Shown piece after piece: positions 34,056 through 43,008 of a stretch of DNA of 49,138 nucleotides; position 1 is the first letter of the stretch, and the number at the start of each line of letters is the position of its first letter. The notes beneath the pieces are model-generated. The model was not told the origin of the DNA. It did no database searches and was given only the letters and a program-made list of their open reading frames with translations. Source of the stretch: Bacillus sp. (in: firmicutes) (GTDB lineage Bacteria; Bacillota; Bacilli; Bacillales; Salisediminibacteriaceae); contig JAJOJL010000161.1 in the NCBI GenBank assembly GCA_021208645.1, positions 1 to 49,138 of the forward strand, given 5' to 3'. Both the position numbers and the translations under genes were made by a program.

Positions 34056-36224
34056 ATGAAGTTAATCATAGCTGAAAAACCTGATCAAGGAACAAAGCTG
34101 GCAGCCCCATTTCCTCACCAAAAGAAAACCGGTTACATTGAAATCAGTCCATGTACCCTTTTTCCTCAAGGAGCATTCTTGACATGGGCTGTTGGACATT
34201 TATGTGAATTAGTGCCTCCAGAGCAATATGACCCCAAATGGAAGAAATGGTCCATACAAACCTTACCTATCCTCCCAGAAACATTTAAGCACCAAGTCGT
34301 AAAATCCAAATGGAAGCAGTTTAACATCATTAAAGAATTCCTAAAGCGAAGGGAATTAAGTGAAGTTATTATTGCCAGTGACGCTGGTAGGGAAGGAGAA
34401 GCAATTGTCAGGATAATCTTGAGCTTATGTAAGAATGACAAGCCAACAAAGCGCTTATGGATATCCTCATTGACACAAAATGCAGTATCGAAAGGATTTC
34501 AGGGATTGCTTGATGAGCAAGATACAAGGAATTTATATTATGAAGCTCTCAGTCGTTCTTGTGCCGATTGGGTTGTAGGTATGAATGCTTCTCGAGCCTA
34601 TACACTTCTTTTGCAACAGCATGGTATCTCCGACGTTTTTTCCACAGGACGGGTACAAACTCCCACTTTAGCTCTCATTGTGAAACGGGAAGAGGAAATC
34701 AATAACTTTAAGGCGGAGGCCTTTTGGGAAGTGGTGGCCACCTTTCAACAGGAGGAGATGACTTTTCAAGGGAAATGGCACAAAGATGGAGAAACCCGTA
34801 TTAAGGATAAGGAAATGGCGGAGCGGATTGTCCATTTTTGCCGGGGAAAAGAAGCAGAAATAGCTTCCATCGAAAAGGAGAGGAAGTCATTTCAACCACC
34901 CTACTTATTTAATCTTTCTTCATTACAGGCAACTGCCAATAAATTATTCAAATATTCGCCTCAGCAGACATTAGATATAGCCCAGAAGCTTTATTTGAAG
35001 GGAATAATCTCCTATCCCCGATCAGATTCGAACTTCATAACAAAAGAAGAAGGGAAAATGCTGCCCGATATATTACAGAAAATAAGTGCAATTAAAGGAT
35101 ATGAATCATTTTTTCCGCTGCCAGTTCCTTCGATTGAAAAAAATAAACGGTATGTGAATGAAAAGAAGGTTAAGGACCATTATGCCATCATACCGACGGA
35201 GCAAGTGAAAGATCCTGCTAAGCTTTCCAATGAAGAAGAAAAAATTTATGATTTGATAATTAAACGACTTATTGCTGCCCATTATGAAAATGCCATCTTC
35301 GATTACACAACCGTTCATAGTTTAGTAGACAAACGGGCAACATTTATATCGAAGGGAAAAGAAACAATCCAAGAAGGCTGGCGGAAAGTAATATATGAGA
35401 AAAAGGGAGAAGGAAATGAAGAACAAGATCTTCCTGCACTACAGGAGGGTATGAAACTTACAATTCCGAAAGTGGAATTGAAAGAAGGCAAGACGCAGGC
35501 TCCTAAACGCTTTACAGAAGGTGAGCTAATTACTTTAATGAAATCAGCCGGTAAGTATATCGAAGATGGAGAGTTAGTAAAAATATTGAATAAAACAGAA
35601 GGTTTAGGAACAGAAGCGACTAGAGCAGGAATTATCGGCGTGTTAAAAGACAGAAAGTACATTTATGTCCAGAAAAATCGTGTATTTGCCACAGAAAAAG
35701 GAAAGCTATTAATTAAAGCATTAGGAAATAGTATCTTAGCTTCCCCTGAAATGACTGCTAAGTGGGAACAGCGGTTAAGTGAAATTGGTGAAGGGAAGGC
35801 ATCACCGGCAATATTTATGGAACAGGTGAAAAAGCTATCGGCTAAACTTATTAAAGATGCCGTGACTGCATCAGAAATGTGGAATTTCGAAGGTATTGAC
35901 GTAGACAGTGTTAAATTAGCTTCACCACGGCGAAAAGGTCAAAAAAAATCCCAAGTTTCTGTTGGGAACTGTAAAAAATGTGACGGGAAATTAATTGATA
36001 AAGGAAGTTTCTATGGCTGCTCCAATTACCGGCAATCGAAGTGTGATTTTACAATTTCAAAGAAAATCTTAGGTAAGACTATCCCAGTAGCAAATATAAA
36101 AAAACTTCTTAAAGATGGGGATTCAGGTCTAATGCAAGGTTTTCAGAAAAACGACCGGACCTTTGATGCATCAATTGTCTGGAACAATGATTCAGGGAAA
36201 ATAGAGTTAAAATGGACAAATTAA
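34056..36224 (+). CDS. topB: DNA topoisomerase III
   Basis: A type IA topoisomerase of 722 aa that relaxes and decatenates DNA in the cytosol. The TOPRIM domain starts MKLIIAEKPDQG and has ASDAGREGEAI (metal Asp/Glu, about residue 108). The catalytic Tyr is in SYPRSDSNF at about residue 319. GLGTEATRAGIIGVLKDRKYI is the conserved domain IV motif. The C-terminus carries one zinc-ribbon with four Cys (CKKCDGKL..YGCSNY..CDF). The start ATG follows AAAGGCGGG. The frame is intact over 2.1 kb. It has no operon partner other than possibly the small membrane protein after it. Confidence 0.95.
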   Translation: MKLIIAEKPDQGTKLAAPFPHQKKTGYIEISPCTLFPQGAFLTWAVGHLCELVPPEQYDPKWKKWSIQTLPILPETFKHQVVKSKWKQFNIIKEFLKRRELSEVIIASDAGREGEAIVRIILSLCKNDKPTKRLWISSLTQNAVSKGFQGLLDEQDTRNLYYEALSRSCADWVVGMNASRAYTLLLQQHGISDVFSTGRVQTPTLALIVKREEEINNFKAEAFWEVVATFQQEEMTFQGKWHKDGETRIKDKEMAERIVHFCRGKEAEIASIEKERKSFQPPYLFNLSSLQATANKLFKYSPQQTLDIAQKLYLKGIISYPRSDSNFITKEEGKMLPDILQKISAIKGYESFFPLPVPSIEKNKRYVNEKKVKDHYAIIPTEQVKDPAKLSNEEEKIYDLIIKRLIAAHYENAIFDYTTVHSLVDKRATFISKGKETIQEGWRKVIYEKKGEGNEEQDLPALQEGMKLTIPKVELKEGKTQAPKRFTEGELITLMKSAGKYIEDGELVKILNKTEGLGTEATRAGIIGVLKDRKYIYVQKNRVFATEKGKLLIKALGNSILASPEMTAKWEQRLSEIGEGKASPAIFMEQVKKLSAKLIKDAVTASEMWNFEGIDVDSVKLASPRRKGQKKSQVSVGNCKKCDGKLIDKGSFYGCSNYRQSKCDFTISKKILGKTIPVANIKKLLKDGDSGLMQGFQKNDRTFDASIVWNNDSGKIELKWTN

Positions 36225-36276
36225 AGCTTCGATTTTAATCTTTTTTAGAAGATAAGAAACTATTGAGGTGAAATGT

Positions 36277-36591
36277 ATGGGAAAATTTGTTTTATGGACG
36301 ATGGTAAATATTTTGTTATTACAAATTATAGCGCTAGTGCTCGGTCATTACACAACTATTCATTGGTCTGAAATGGCGTTCTTTGTTGGTGGGTTTGCTC
36401 TTTTCTTTGGCTACTTATTCTCCTCTTCTGGAGATGGCTTTACCCAAAGGACGGAAGCAAGGGCAATGGCTCAAACCATGTTTACATATATGCCAAAACG
36501 GAGCACCTTTCGATTCTCTTTTTCCCCATTTTTTGTAGCCGCTGTACTATTTCTCTTATACAGTTTTGTTGTACCATATGTGTTTCTCTAG
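36277..36591 (+). CDS. Small membrane protein, DUF3899-like
   Basis: 104 aa with three TM helices (about 4-24, 31-51 and 84-103) and SSSGDGFTQRTEARAMAQ in the cytoplasmic or outside loop. The ATG at 36277 is chosen because GAGGTG lies 6 bp before it. The layout is that of the DUF3899 proteins of Bacillus, but I am not certain of the family. It is 52 bp after topB and is followed by a terminator. The function is unknown. Confidence 0.7.
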   Translation: MGKFVLWTMVNILLLQIIALVLGHYTTIHWSEMAFFVGGFALFFGYLFSSSGDGFTQRTEARAMAQTMFTYMPKRSTFRFSFSPFFVAAVLFLLYSFVVPYVFL

Positions 36592-36652
36592 CATGTGGAA
36601 AGGGATTTTAAGGGAAAACGAGGGAAAACGAATTTATCATAAATAATAAATT

Positions 36653-36691
36653 AAAAGAAGGTGACTTAGATGGTGTCACCTTCTTTTTAGG
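36653..36691. terminator. Bidirectional terminator
   Basis: AAAAGAAGGTGAC pairs perfectly with GTCACCTTCTTTT, with T/A tracts on each side. Confidence 0.85.
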
Positions 36692-36745
36692 TTAATTGCA
36701 ATATAAAATAATTTATCTCTGACAATTCACTTTCCATAAGAGACT

Positions 36746-37651
36746 TTATGATTTAGTCGACCTAGTAAAGTGAGACCGTAGTCCTTCACCAATTAAATAA
36801 AAGCTCATAATTGTGTAGGTGATAGCAAGGGCAGGATAAAAGACTATCCATGTTTCCCGTCTTAAATACGACCTCGTCTCCCCAAGTAAAGTAGCCCAAT
36901 TTAAGCTGGCATTTTGCAATTCTCCGTAGGCAAAGTCCAGTTGTACCCATGTTTGAGACACAAATATACTAAATACACCAAGCTGTGCTATTAAAAACAT
37001 GACTTTTCCTAAATCGAGAAAGAAATTCGTTATAATTGACGGAAGTAACGCTGGAAAATAGTACCTCATATATAGTCCAACGGGAGAATTCCCAATTGTT
37101 AAACCAGCCTGTACATAGAGTGACTTAGAAACAAGATTCCCTTCTTGCTGCAATATATAACCTACTCGACCAACTTCGATAAATGCAAGAATAATAATTA
37201 CCCAAGTCATTCGATTCGGTGAAAATAAGAGGAATGGCATATTCATTAATAAGACTGCTGAAAATATTGGTGGTAAGGCGGAAAAAACCTTGTTCCAACT
37301 ATTCATCACCCAAAAGGCAGGTCCACTTTGTTTAATGGCACTTAAAGCTAATGGTACGGCAACAGCATAACGTATTACAGTTATAAAAAACACAATTAAT
37401 AGCGTGTCCTGTGCACCTAATATGATGAGGGACAATAAATCTCTACCTTCTCCGTCGGTACCAAAAGGTTCAAAAGGACTTGACCAAGATGGAGGAAAAG
37501 GTGCTGTGGAAAAACTGCCATCATCATGAAATCTGACTGTATCATCTGTTAACTCCTGATCAACAAAAGGAAGAAAAGGACCAATGAATGTGACAACTAA
37601 TAACAAACACAGCATGATGCTACCTATGACGAAAGATTTTTGTTTAATCAT
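36746..37651 (-). CDS. ABC transporter permease (OppC/DppC-like)
   Basis: A 301-aa permease with an N-terminal TM (about 7-28), an outside stretch with FEPFGTDGEGRDLLSLIILGAQDTLLI (read FGTDGEGRDLL), the usual entry motif of the DppC group, then five more TMs. A weak EAA-like loop is at VQAGLTIGNSPVGLYMRYYFPAL. The partner gene overlaps it by 4 bp. No ATPase or binding protein gene is present, so it must borrow them or the system is vestigial. The substrate (peptide, nickel or other) is unknown. Confidence 0.8.
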   Translation of the reverse strand: MIKQKSFVIGSIMLCLLLVVTFIGPFLPFVDQELTDDTVRFHDDGSFSTAPFPPSWSSPFEPFGTDGEGRDLLSLIILGAQDTLLIVFFITVIRYAVAVPLALSAIKQSGPAFWVMNSWNKVFSALPPIFSAVLLMNMPFLLFSPNRMTWVIIILAFIEVGRVGYILQQEGNLVSKSLYVQAGLTIGNSPVGLYMRYYFPALLPSIITNFFLDLGKVMFLIAQLGVFSIFVSQTWVQLDFAYGELQNASLNWATLLGETRSYLRRETWIVFYPALAITYTIMSFYLIGEGLRSHFTRSTKS

Positions 37652-38573
37652 AATTGCTCCTTTCTCCGCGGATCAAGGCGGTTAGCAGCAATTTCACTAA
37701 TAATTTGTGATATAAGGACAATGAGCATAAAACACATGGCTAGCCCAATGATCAATTCCCCTTCGTAAGCAGACCTTCTTCCTGCTGATAATACATTGGA
37801 AAAGTCCATTGCTTGGAATAGCCGATAGGCGGCTCCTGGATATGCCATCAAGTATTCTACCATTAATAAATTTGAGATAATATAAATAGTAACAGAAGAA
37901 CAGTGAGAAAGAATCGTCACATAACAGTTTCGCAAAATGTGCTTATATAAGACAATTTTTTCTGTGAACCCCTTTGCTCGTGCTACTGCAATGTACTGCA
38001 ATCCCTGTTCATTAGCAATTGCCGTTGAGGTAATTCTAGCAATATACATGGTAGGGAAAATGGCTACTATGAAGGTTGGAACCAAGAAACTGTACCATTC
38101 CCCAATACTAAACAGGGGAATAAAGGGAAGAAATTTAATGACAAGCAATTGAATCAGAATTATCAAGAAAAAATCTGGAATGGCCTGTATTAGGAATGTT
38201 AGCCCGTTCCCAAGAAAATTCATCTTCTTATTAGCGTTACGATAATCAAAGATACCTTTCCAAATACCAGCAAATATACTAATAATAAATGCAGCTACGA
38301 TTATTTCCAAGCTACGTGGAATAAAAGTGACAATGATATCTTCCACGGAATGATGCCTGTTCGTGCCGCCTAGACTTTTATTTTCCACTATCCCTTTAAA
38401 AAATTGCTGAATATTATGTATATAACTCTCCCATGACATCTCATATGTTGTTCCATCACACCGTCTACCAAAACCATTTGTGCATCTCTAGGGAACAGGA
38501 CAATGAAAATCACTAGGAGAGTGACGATGACAAATACAATGATGGATTTGATTATATTTCTAGCTAATGTCAT
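37648..38573 (-). pseudogene. ABC transporter permease (OppB/DppB-like), one N-terminal frameshift
   Basis: The main frame (37648-38439) has five TMs and the EAA-type loop YIAVARAKGFTEKIVLYKHILRN, ending in ANRLDPRRKEQL, which is typical of DppB/OppB. The N-terminus (MTLARNIIKSIIVFVIVTLL, first TM) lies in another frame, joined near 38450-38460 where one base is gained or lost (GTTYEMSWESYIHN continues the protein). Repaired length is about 308 aa. It overlaps the OppC-like gene and forms a permease pair without ATPase or binding protein. kynA is divergent next door. Confidence 0.78.
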
Positions 38574-38755
38574 TGCCGATAAACCTCCTAAAATTTAGTT
38601 AAACGAAATAATAGTATAAATACTATCATACTATAACATGTATTATATTTCACTAGATTTTTAATTTTGAGAAAATTACTAGAATAAATTACAATAGTTA
38701 TGTAACAAGCATTTTCAGTCTTTAGGAAGATTAATTACTAACAGGGGGGAATTGT

Positions 38756-39613
38756 GTGGGTAACGACAACAGTAACGGCAAAACATATGCCTACGAAGGA
38801 GAAAAGAATCTTCATACAGATTTTAAAAATAATATGACTTATGGAGAGTACTTACAACTGGATAACATTTTAAACAGTCAAAAACGACTATCTGAACATC
38901 ATGATGAAATGCTCTTCATTATCATTCATCAAGTTAGTGAACTGTGGATGAAGCTTATAATTCACGAAATTCAGGCAGCAATTGTATCTATTAAGAAAGA
39001 TGAGTTGCAAACTGCATTTAAAAGGTTAGCGAGAGTATCCAAAACCCAATCTCAAATAATTCAATCGTGGGATGTTCTATCAACTTTAACTCCATCTGAA
39101 TATCTTGAATTCCGTGATTCTTTAGGACAGGCTTCTGGCTTTCAATCATTTCAGTACCGAATGATTGAGTTTGCTTTAGGTTACAAAACAGAGCACGTCC
39201 TAAAGATTTATGAAAAAGATCGTAATTTACATAAAAAGCTTGTGGAGGCTTTTGAAGCACCAGGCTTATATGATGTGGCAATTGAAAAATTGGCAAAAGA
39301 AGGATTCCCTATTCACCCAGACCTTTTAGAGCGGGATTACTCAACACCTTATGCTGCCCATGAGTCAGTAAAAAAGGCGTGGATGGAAGTCTACAAAAAT
39401 ACAGATAAATATTGGGATTTGTATCAACTTGCAGAGAAGTTAGTGGATATTGAAGACTGGCTACAGCAATGGAGATTTCGCCACATGAAAACGGTTGAGA
39501 GAATTATTGGTTTTAAAATGGGTACAGGAGGATCTTCAGGTGTAAACTATTTAAGGAAGGTTCTGGACCACCGGTTTTTTCCTGAATTGTGGGATGTACG
39601 AACAGAATTGTAG
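38756..39613 (+). CDS. kynA: Tryptophan 2,3-dioxygenase
   Basis: A haem enzyme that opens the tryptophan indole ring to give N-formylkynurenine, in the cytosol. It has 285 aa with [33 protein letters not shown] (substrate-site FxxxH), [15 protein letters not shown], and the proximal haem His in [24 protein letters not shown]. The start is GTG after GGGGGG. It is 5 kb from kynU-kynB, all on the same strand. The frame is intact. Confidence 0.96.
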   Translation: MGNDNSNGKTYAYEGEKNLHTDFKNNMTYGEYLQLDNILNSQKRLSEHHDEMLFIIIHQVSELWMKLIIHEIQAAIVSIKKDELQTAFKRLARVSKTQSQIIQSWDVLSTLTPSEYLEFRDSLGQASGFQSFQYRMIEFALGYKTEHVLKIYEKDRNLHKKLVEAFEAPGLYDVAIEKLAKEGFPIHPDLLERDYSTPYAAHESVKKAWMEVYKNTDKYWDLYQLAEKLVDIEDWLQQWRFRHMKTVERIIGFKMGTGGSSGVNYLRKVLDHRFFPELWDVRTEL

Positions 39614-39656
39614 TAAGCTACTAAAATATAAATTAGAGGACAAGGAGTATGTGGAA

Positions 39657-39998
39657 ATGGAAAATATAGCAGAAAATCTTGCTCAACAGCAATTGGATGC
39701 CTATAACAATGGAGATATTGAAGCTTTTTTAATTAACTATCACCAAGACGTTTCGGTCAAAGATTTTCCTTCTAATGAAGTCGTTTACTCTGGGTTAGAT
39801 AACATGCGGGAAAGATACTCAAAGTTATTTATGGAAAACCCAAATCAGCATGCAAGACTGCTCACAAGAATAGTTCAAGGAAACGTCGTGGTTGATCATG
39901 AACATGTGACAGGGAGGGCTAATGGAAAAGAAGTATATGCCATGGCCATCTATGAGGTTATTAATGATAAAATTGCCACTGTCTGGTTTAAAAGGTAG
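39657..39998 (+). CDS. SnoaL/NTF2-like protein (steroid isomerase-type fold)
   Basis: A 113-aa cytosolic protein with the NTF2-like pattern: AQQQLDAYNNGDIEAFLINYHQDVSV at the start, VYSGLDNMRERYSKLF in the middle, and MAIYEVINDKIATVWF at the end. ATG 39657 is preferred because AAGGAG lies 9 bp before it; a longer open frame reaches into kynA. It is 43 bp after kynA and may be co-transcribed. The function is unknown; relatives include isomerases and binding proteins. Confidence 0.82.
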   Translation: MENIAENLAQQQLDAYNNGDIEAFLINYHQDVSVKDFPSNEVVYSGLDNMRERYSKLFMENPNQHARLLTRIVQGNVVVDHEHVTGRANGKEVYAMAIYEVINDKIATVWFKR

Positions 39999-40062
39999 GT
40001 CATAAACTCTCATCAAGCATTTGAGTTGATCCACCATGAGTTAATGTAAATAATCAATCACG

Positions 40063-40100
40063 AAAAGGGGCTGCAACCTACGAAGTTGCCAGTCTCTTTC
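40063..40100 (+). terminator. Imperfect terminator-like hairpin after the SnoaL-like gene
   Basis: AAAGGGGCTGCAAC pairs imperfectly with GTTGCCAGTCTCTTT, the pattern of a decayed Bacillus terminator. Confidence 0.4.
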
Positions 40101-40197
40101 TGCTGTTTCTAGGGAATTCACATAACAAATTGGTTATGGGAAAAACTAAAAAGGACTTGCCAATAATGTTCGAAATTGTCATTGAGGAGTGTTAATA

Positions 40198-40482
40198 TTG
40201 GAAATTTATTTTTCACCAGAATTATTTAAAGAAAATGCACAAGTTTTAAATGTAGTAACACAGAACAATAATCCCGTCGGTTACTTGGCTTTTTTAATGG
40301 AGGAAAATAAAATGTATGTGTATGGACATTTACAGGAAGAGGGGGTTACAGAGGATTTTAAAGACCTAGTAAAGCCATATATTCAGGGACTAACAAAAAT
40401 GAAACAAGGACTAGAGGTATTCCTTTATTTATCAGTTGGTGGGAAACAAGTAGAAGTAGGCATAGAAAAGGAAAAAGAATAA
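40198..40482 (+). CDS. Hypothetical protein of 94 aa
   Basis: A small soluble, acidic protein starting at TTG 40198, 8 bp after GAGGAG. The reading shows alternate beta and alpha pattern (VLNVVTQNNNPVGYLAFLME, MYVYGHLQEEGVTEDF, VFLYLSVGGKQVEVGIEKE). I do not recognise the family. The frame and SD are good, and it stands alone between kynA-SnoaL and the LysE-type gene. Confidence 0.6.
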   Translation: MEIYFSPELFKENAQVLNVVTQNNNPVGYLAFLMEENKMYVYGHLQEEGVTEDFKDLVKPYIQGLTKMKQGLEVFLYLSVGGKQVEVGIEKEKE

Positions 40483-40590
40483 CAACTAATACTCTGATTA
40501 TTTTCCAGTAGTAGAAATGTAACTTGTTGAATACAATGTACAAGCTGAAGTTTGTCCTATCAACAAGGATACTATTGGAGGATGATGAAA

Positions 40591-41223
40591 TTGAGTATGA
40601 TATTTACATATATTTTTTTAGGTTTATCATTAGCAGCGCCCATTGGCCCTATTAATGCCGCCCAGTTGGATAAAGGGATAAAGGGAGGGTTTCTCCATGC
40701 GTGGCTCGTAGGGTTAGGGGCGACTGTGGCGGATGGTATCTACATGTTCCTTGTATTTTTGGGGGTTTATCACTTAATTGAACTTCCATTTGTGCAGTCA
40801 TTTTTATGGTTATTTGGTTTCTTCGTTTTAGTTTATACTGGTATCGAGAGTTTGGCCAGTACAGGAAAGATTGAAAAAAATAGGCATCTTCGTTCATCTG
40901 GAGAGTCTTACCTAAGGTCTTTCTCCTCAGGTTTCTTCTTGTCTCTCTTTAATCCTATAACGATCTTATTTTGGCTTGGGATTTTTGGATCCATATTAGC
41001 TAAAACAGTAACTTCCTACAGCACGAGCCAAGTCAGCCTGTATATCGTCGCTATCTTTATAGGTATAACATTATGGGACATTTCTATGGCTGCCTTGGCA
41101 AGTATTCTCCGTAAATATCTGACTTCTACCCTTTTACGAATTATTTCTATCCTATCTGGAATTTCCCTCATAGGATTTGGTGTGTATTTTGGTATTCAAG
41201 CAGCTACTGTGTTATTTTCTTAA
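40591..41223 (+). CDS. LysE-family transporter
   Basis: A 210-aa membrane exporter with six TMs. The LysE motif LSLAAPIGPINAAQLDKGIKGGFLHAWLVGLGATVADG (read APIGPINAAQLDKGIKGG) is at the N-terminus, and FLSLFNPITILFWLGIFGS is the second repeat. Relatives export amino acids. TTG 40591 is chosen as start because GGAGG lies 9 bp before it; ATG 40597 is possible. Its end overlaps the convergent APC gene by 20 bp. Confidence 0.87.
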   Translation: MSMIFTYIFLGLSLAAPIGPINAAQLDKGIKGGFLHAWLVGLGATVADGIYMFLVFLGVYHLIELPFVQSFLWLFGFFVLVYTGIESLASTGKIEKNRHLRSSGESYLRSFSSGFFLSLFNPITILFWLGIFGSILAKTVTSYSTSQVSLYIVAIFIGITLWDISMAALASILRKYLTSTLLRIISILSGISLIGFGVYFGIQAATVLFS

Positions 41224-42580
41224 ATAATGTACTTGGTCCATTGTCGTTCGGGTCTTGTGGATGTTTTTTCCAATAATACCTCATAAAAAAGGTTATTAAC
41301 CCAATGGTTCCAAGAAATAAAATGCTAACGAAAAAACCTGGTCTGCTTGTACTATGGAAACAGGTACCTCCTATGGCAAGGAGGACTAGTGAGACACCAA
41401 TAATTCGTTTTATTCTATCCCCTAACGATAATTTCATTAGGCGGCCGAATGAACCTAATATAAAGAACCAGTTATATAAAAGCATCAAGCCTGCTGCTGT
41501 AGTGAAATATTCATAAATATTACCAGGCATTATTAGGGATAAAACGATGGAAATAATAATACCTGCAGATGTTAGTCCAATAGCGGGAAGGGCAATTTTG
41601 TTTTTTATCCGTTTAGCAAAAACAGTTGGAGCATCTTTATCCTCTGCTAAGGTGACGAGAATTCGAATCACTGCAAATAAAGATGCGACCATTGTAGAAA
41701 ATCCTGCTATGATAAAAACCCCATTAAAAATATGAGGGACAAAGGGAATGGCATAACGACTTAGAGCAGTGACGAATGGACTTTTTTCCGTAGAAAAACT
41801 CTCCCATGGAACCATAACCAATGCAAGTCCTAAGGCTGTAATGTAAATAACAGCAAGTGTCAAAAGCATCAATTTCCCTGCTTTTGGTGCTTCTTCCATG
41901 TTCTTTAAACGGATAGCCAATAGTCCGATGATTTCAATTCCAGCAAACCCGTAAAATCCAAATATTAACGATGGCAGAAATCCAGTAATGCCATTAGGAA
42001 ACACCCCTCCAACATTTTGTGGAACGTCAACCGTTTCCCTTTCTCCCCCAAATAACCCAAATAAGGCTAAAGCGGCTAATATGATAAACATAACAATGGC
42101 GGCAATTTTTAAAACTGCCAGCAAGTTTTCTATCCGATCAAACCCTTTCGTTCCCGTAAGAATTACGATGATGCCAAGAGTAGCATAACCACAAGCGAAG
42201 ACCCATAAAGGAATAGCAGGGAACCAAAATCGACTGAATATGGCTAACGCTGTCATTTGACTTCCCATGATTAACATTTCAGAAGCCCAATAGACCCAAC
42301 CGCTGAAAAAACCAGCCCAACGTCCATATGCTTTTTTGGCATAGGATCGAAATGAGCCCTTTTGCGGATCGGCAATGGTTAGCCTTGCTAAAGCTTCATA
42401 AACAAAGTACGTAGCAATTGCTGCCAGTGCAAAAGAAAATAAAACGGAAGGACCAGCCATGGAAATGGCAATGCTTGTTCCAAGAAAGAAACCTGTACCG
42501 ATAGTACAGGCAACGCCTAATAAAGATAACTGCCACCATTTCAAAGGCTTTTCTTTTTGTTCGTTCGCATTTGTCTTCAT
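41204..42580 (-). CDS. Amino acid permease (APC superfamily)
   Basis: A 458-aa transporter with about 12 TMs. TM1 has the substrate-binding GVACTIGTGFFLGTSIAI, and GSFRSYAKKAYGRWAGFFSGWVYW is the TM2-3 signature (YxxxxYGRWAGF). ATG 42580 is used because GTGGAGG lies 7 bp before it, giving KTNANEQKEKPLKWWQL at the N-terminus. The substrate is unknown. It is transcribed alone and convergent with the LysE gene. The frame is intact. Confidence 0.88.
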   Translation of the reverse strand: MKTNANEQKEKPLKWWQLSLLGVACTIGTGFFLGTSIAISMAGPSVLFSFALAAIATYFVYEALARLTIADPQKGSFRSYAKKAYGRWAGFFSGWVYWASEMLIMGSQMTALAIFSRFWFPAIPLWVFACGYATLGIIVILTGTKGFDRIENLLAVLKIAAIVMFIILAALALFGLFGGERETVDVPQNVGGVFPNGITGFLPSLIFGFYGFAGIEIIGLLAIRLKNMEEAPKAGKLMLLTLAVIYITALGLALVMVPWESFSTEKSPFVTALSRYAIPFVPHIFNGVFIIAGFSTMVASLFAVIRILVTLAEDKDAPTVFAKRIKNKIALPAIGLTSAGIIISIVLSLIMPGNIYEYFTTAAGLMLLYNWFFILGSFGRLMKLSLGDRIKRIIGVSLVLLAIGGTCFHSTSRPGFFVSILFLGTIGLITFFMRYYWKKHPQDPNDNGPSTLFKKITQ

Positions 42581-42816
42581 TATTTTCCTCCACAAGTTAT
42601 ACTCCTATTATTGTGAGAAGAATACCCATTTAATATGTAAGAAGGAATTCTTTTTATGGTGTGATTACAGGAAGATAAAGCATATTACTTATGGGAGAGA
42701 AATAAAGATTCTATAGAGACCTCTATGCAATAGAAAAACTAAATCATAGTTAGGAACTCTTGAGGTTTATATAAAGGGATACTAAATTTAATTTTATGTT
42801 GAAAGGAGAAGATCAA

Positions 42817-42960
42817 ATGCCGAGCATTATTATTACTTTGGCTTGGGTTTTTGTAGGAATTAGGTGCGGTCTTAAGTTTTTTCACCTAATTAGTAGCCGT
42901 TCAAAGGATTGGTTGGAAATCTTGTTTTATTTGTCTGTTACTCTCATCGCCTCTCAGTAG
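42817..42960 (+). CDS. Small 47-aa membrane protein upstream of the molybdenum hydroxylase operon
   Basis: The protein begins MPSIIITLAWVFVGIRCG, has a central KFFHLISSRSKDW and a second hydrophobic part ILFYLSVTLIASQ, so it spans the membrane once or twice. A good SD (AAAGGAG) is 9 bp upstream of the ATG. It ends 48 bp before the xdh-type gene on the same strand. No family is recognised. It is short, so the call rests on SD and hydrophobicity. Confidence 0.45.
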   Translation: MPSIIITLAWVFVGIRCGLKFFHLISSRSKDWLEILFYLSVTLIASQ

Positions 42961-43008
42961 TTTTATAAGCTATTACCTAAATATATTAATGGGGAGGGAT
43001 TGGTTTAT

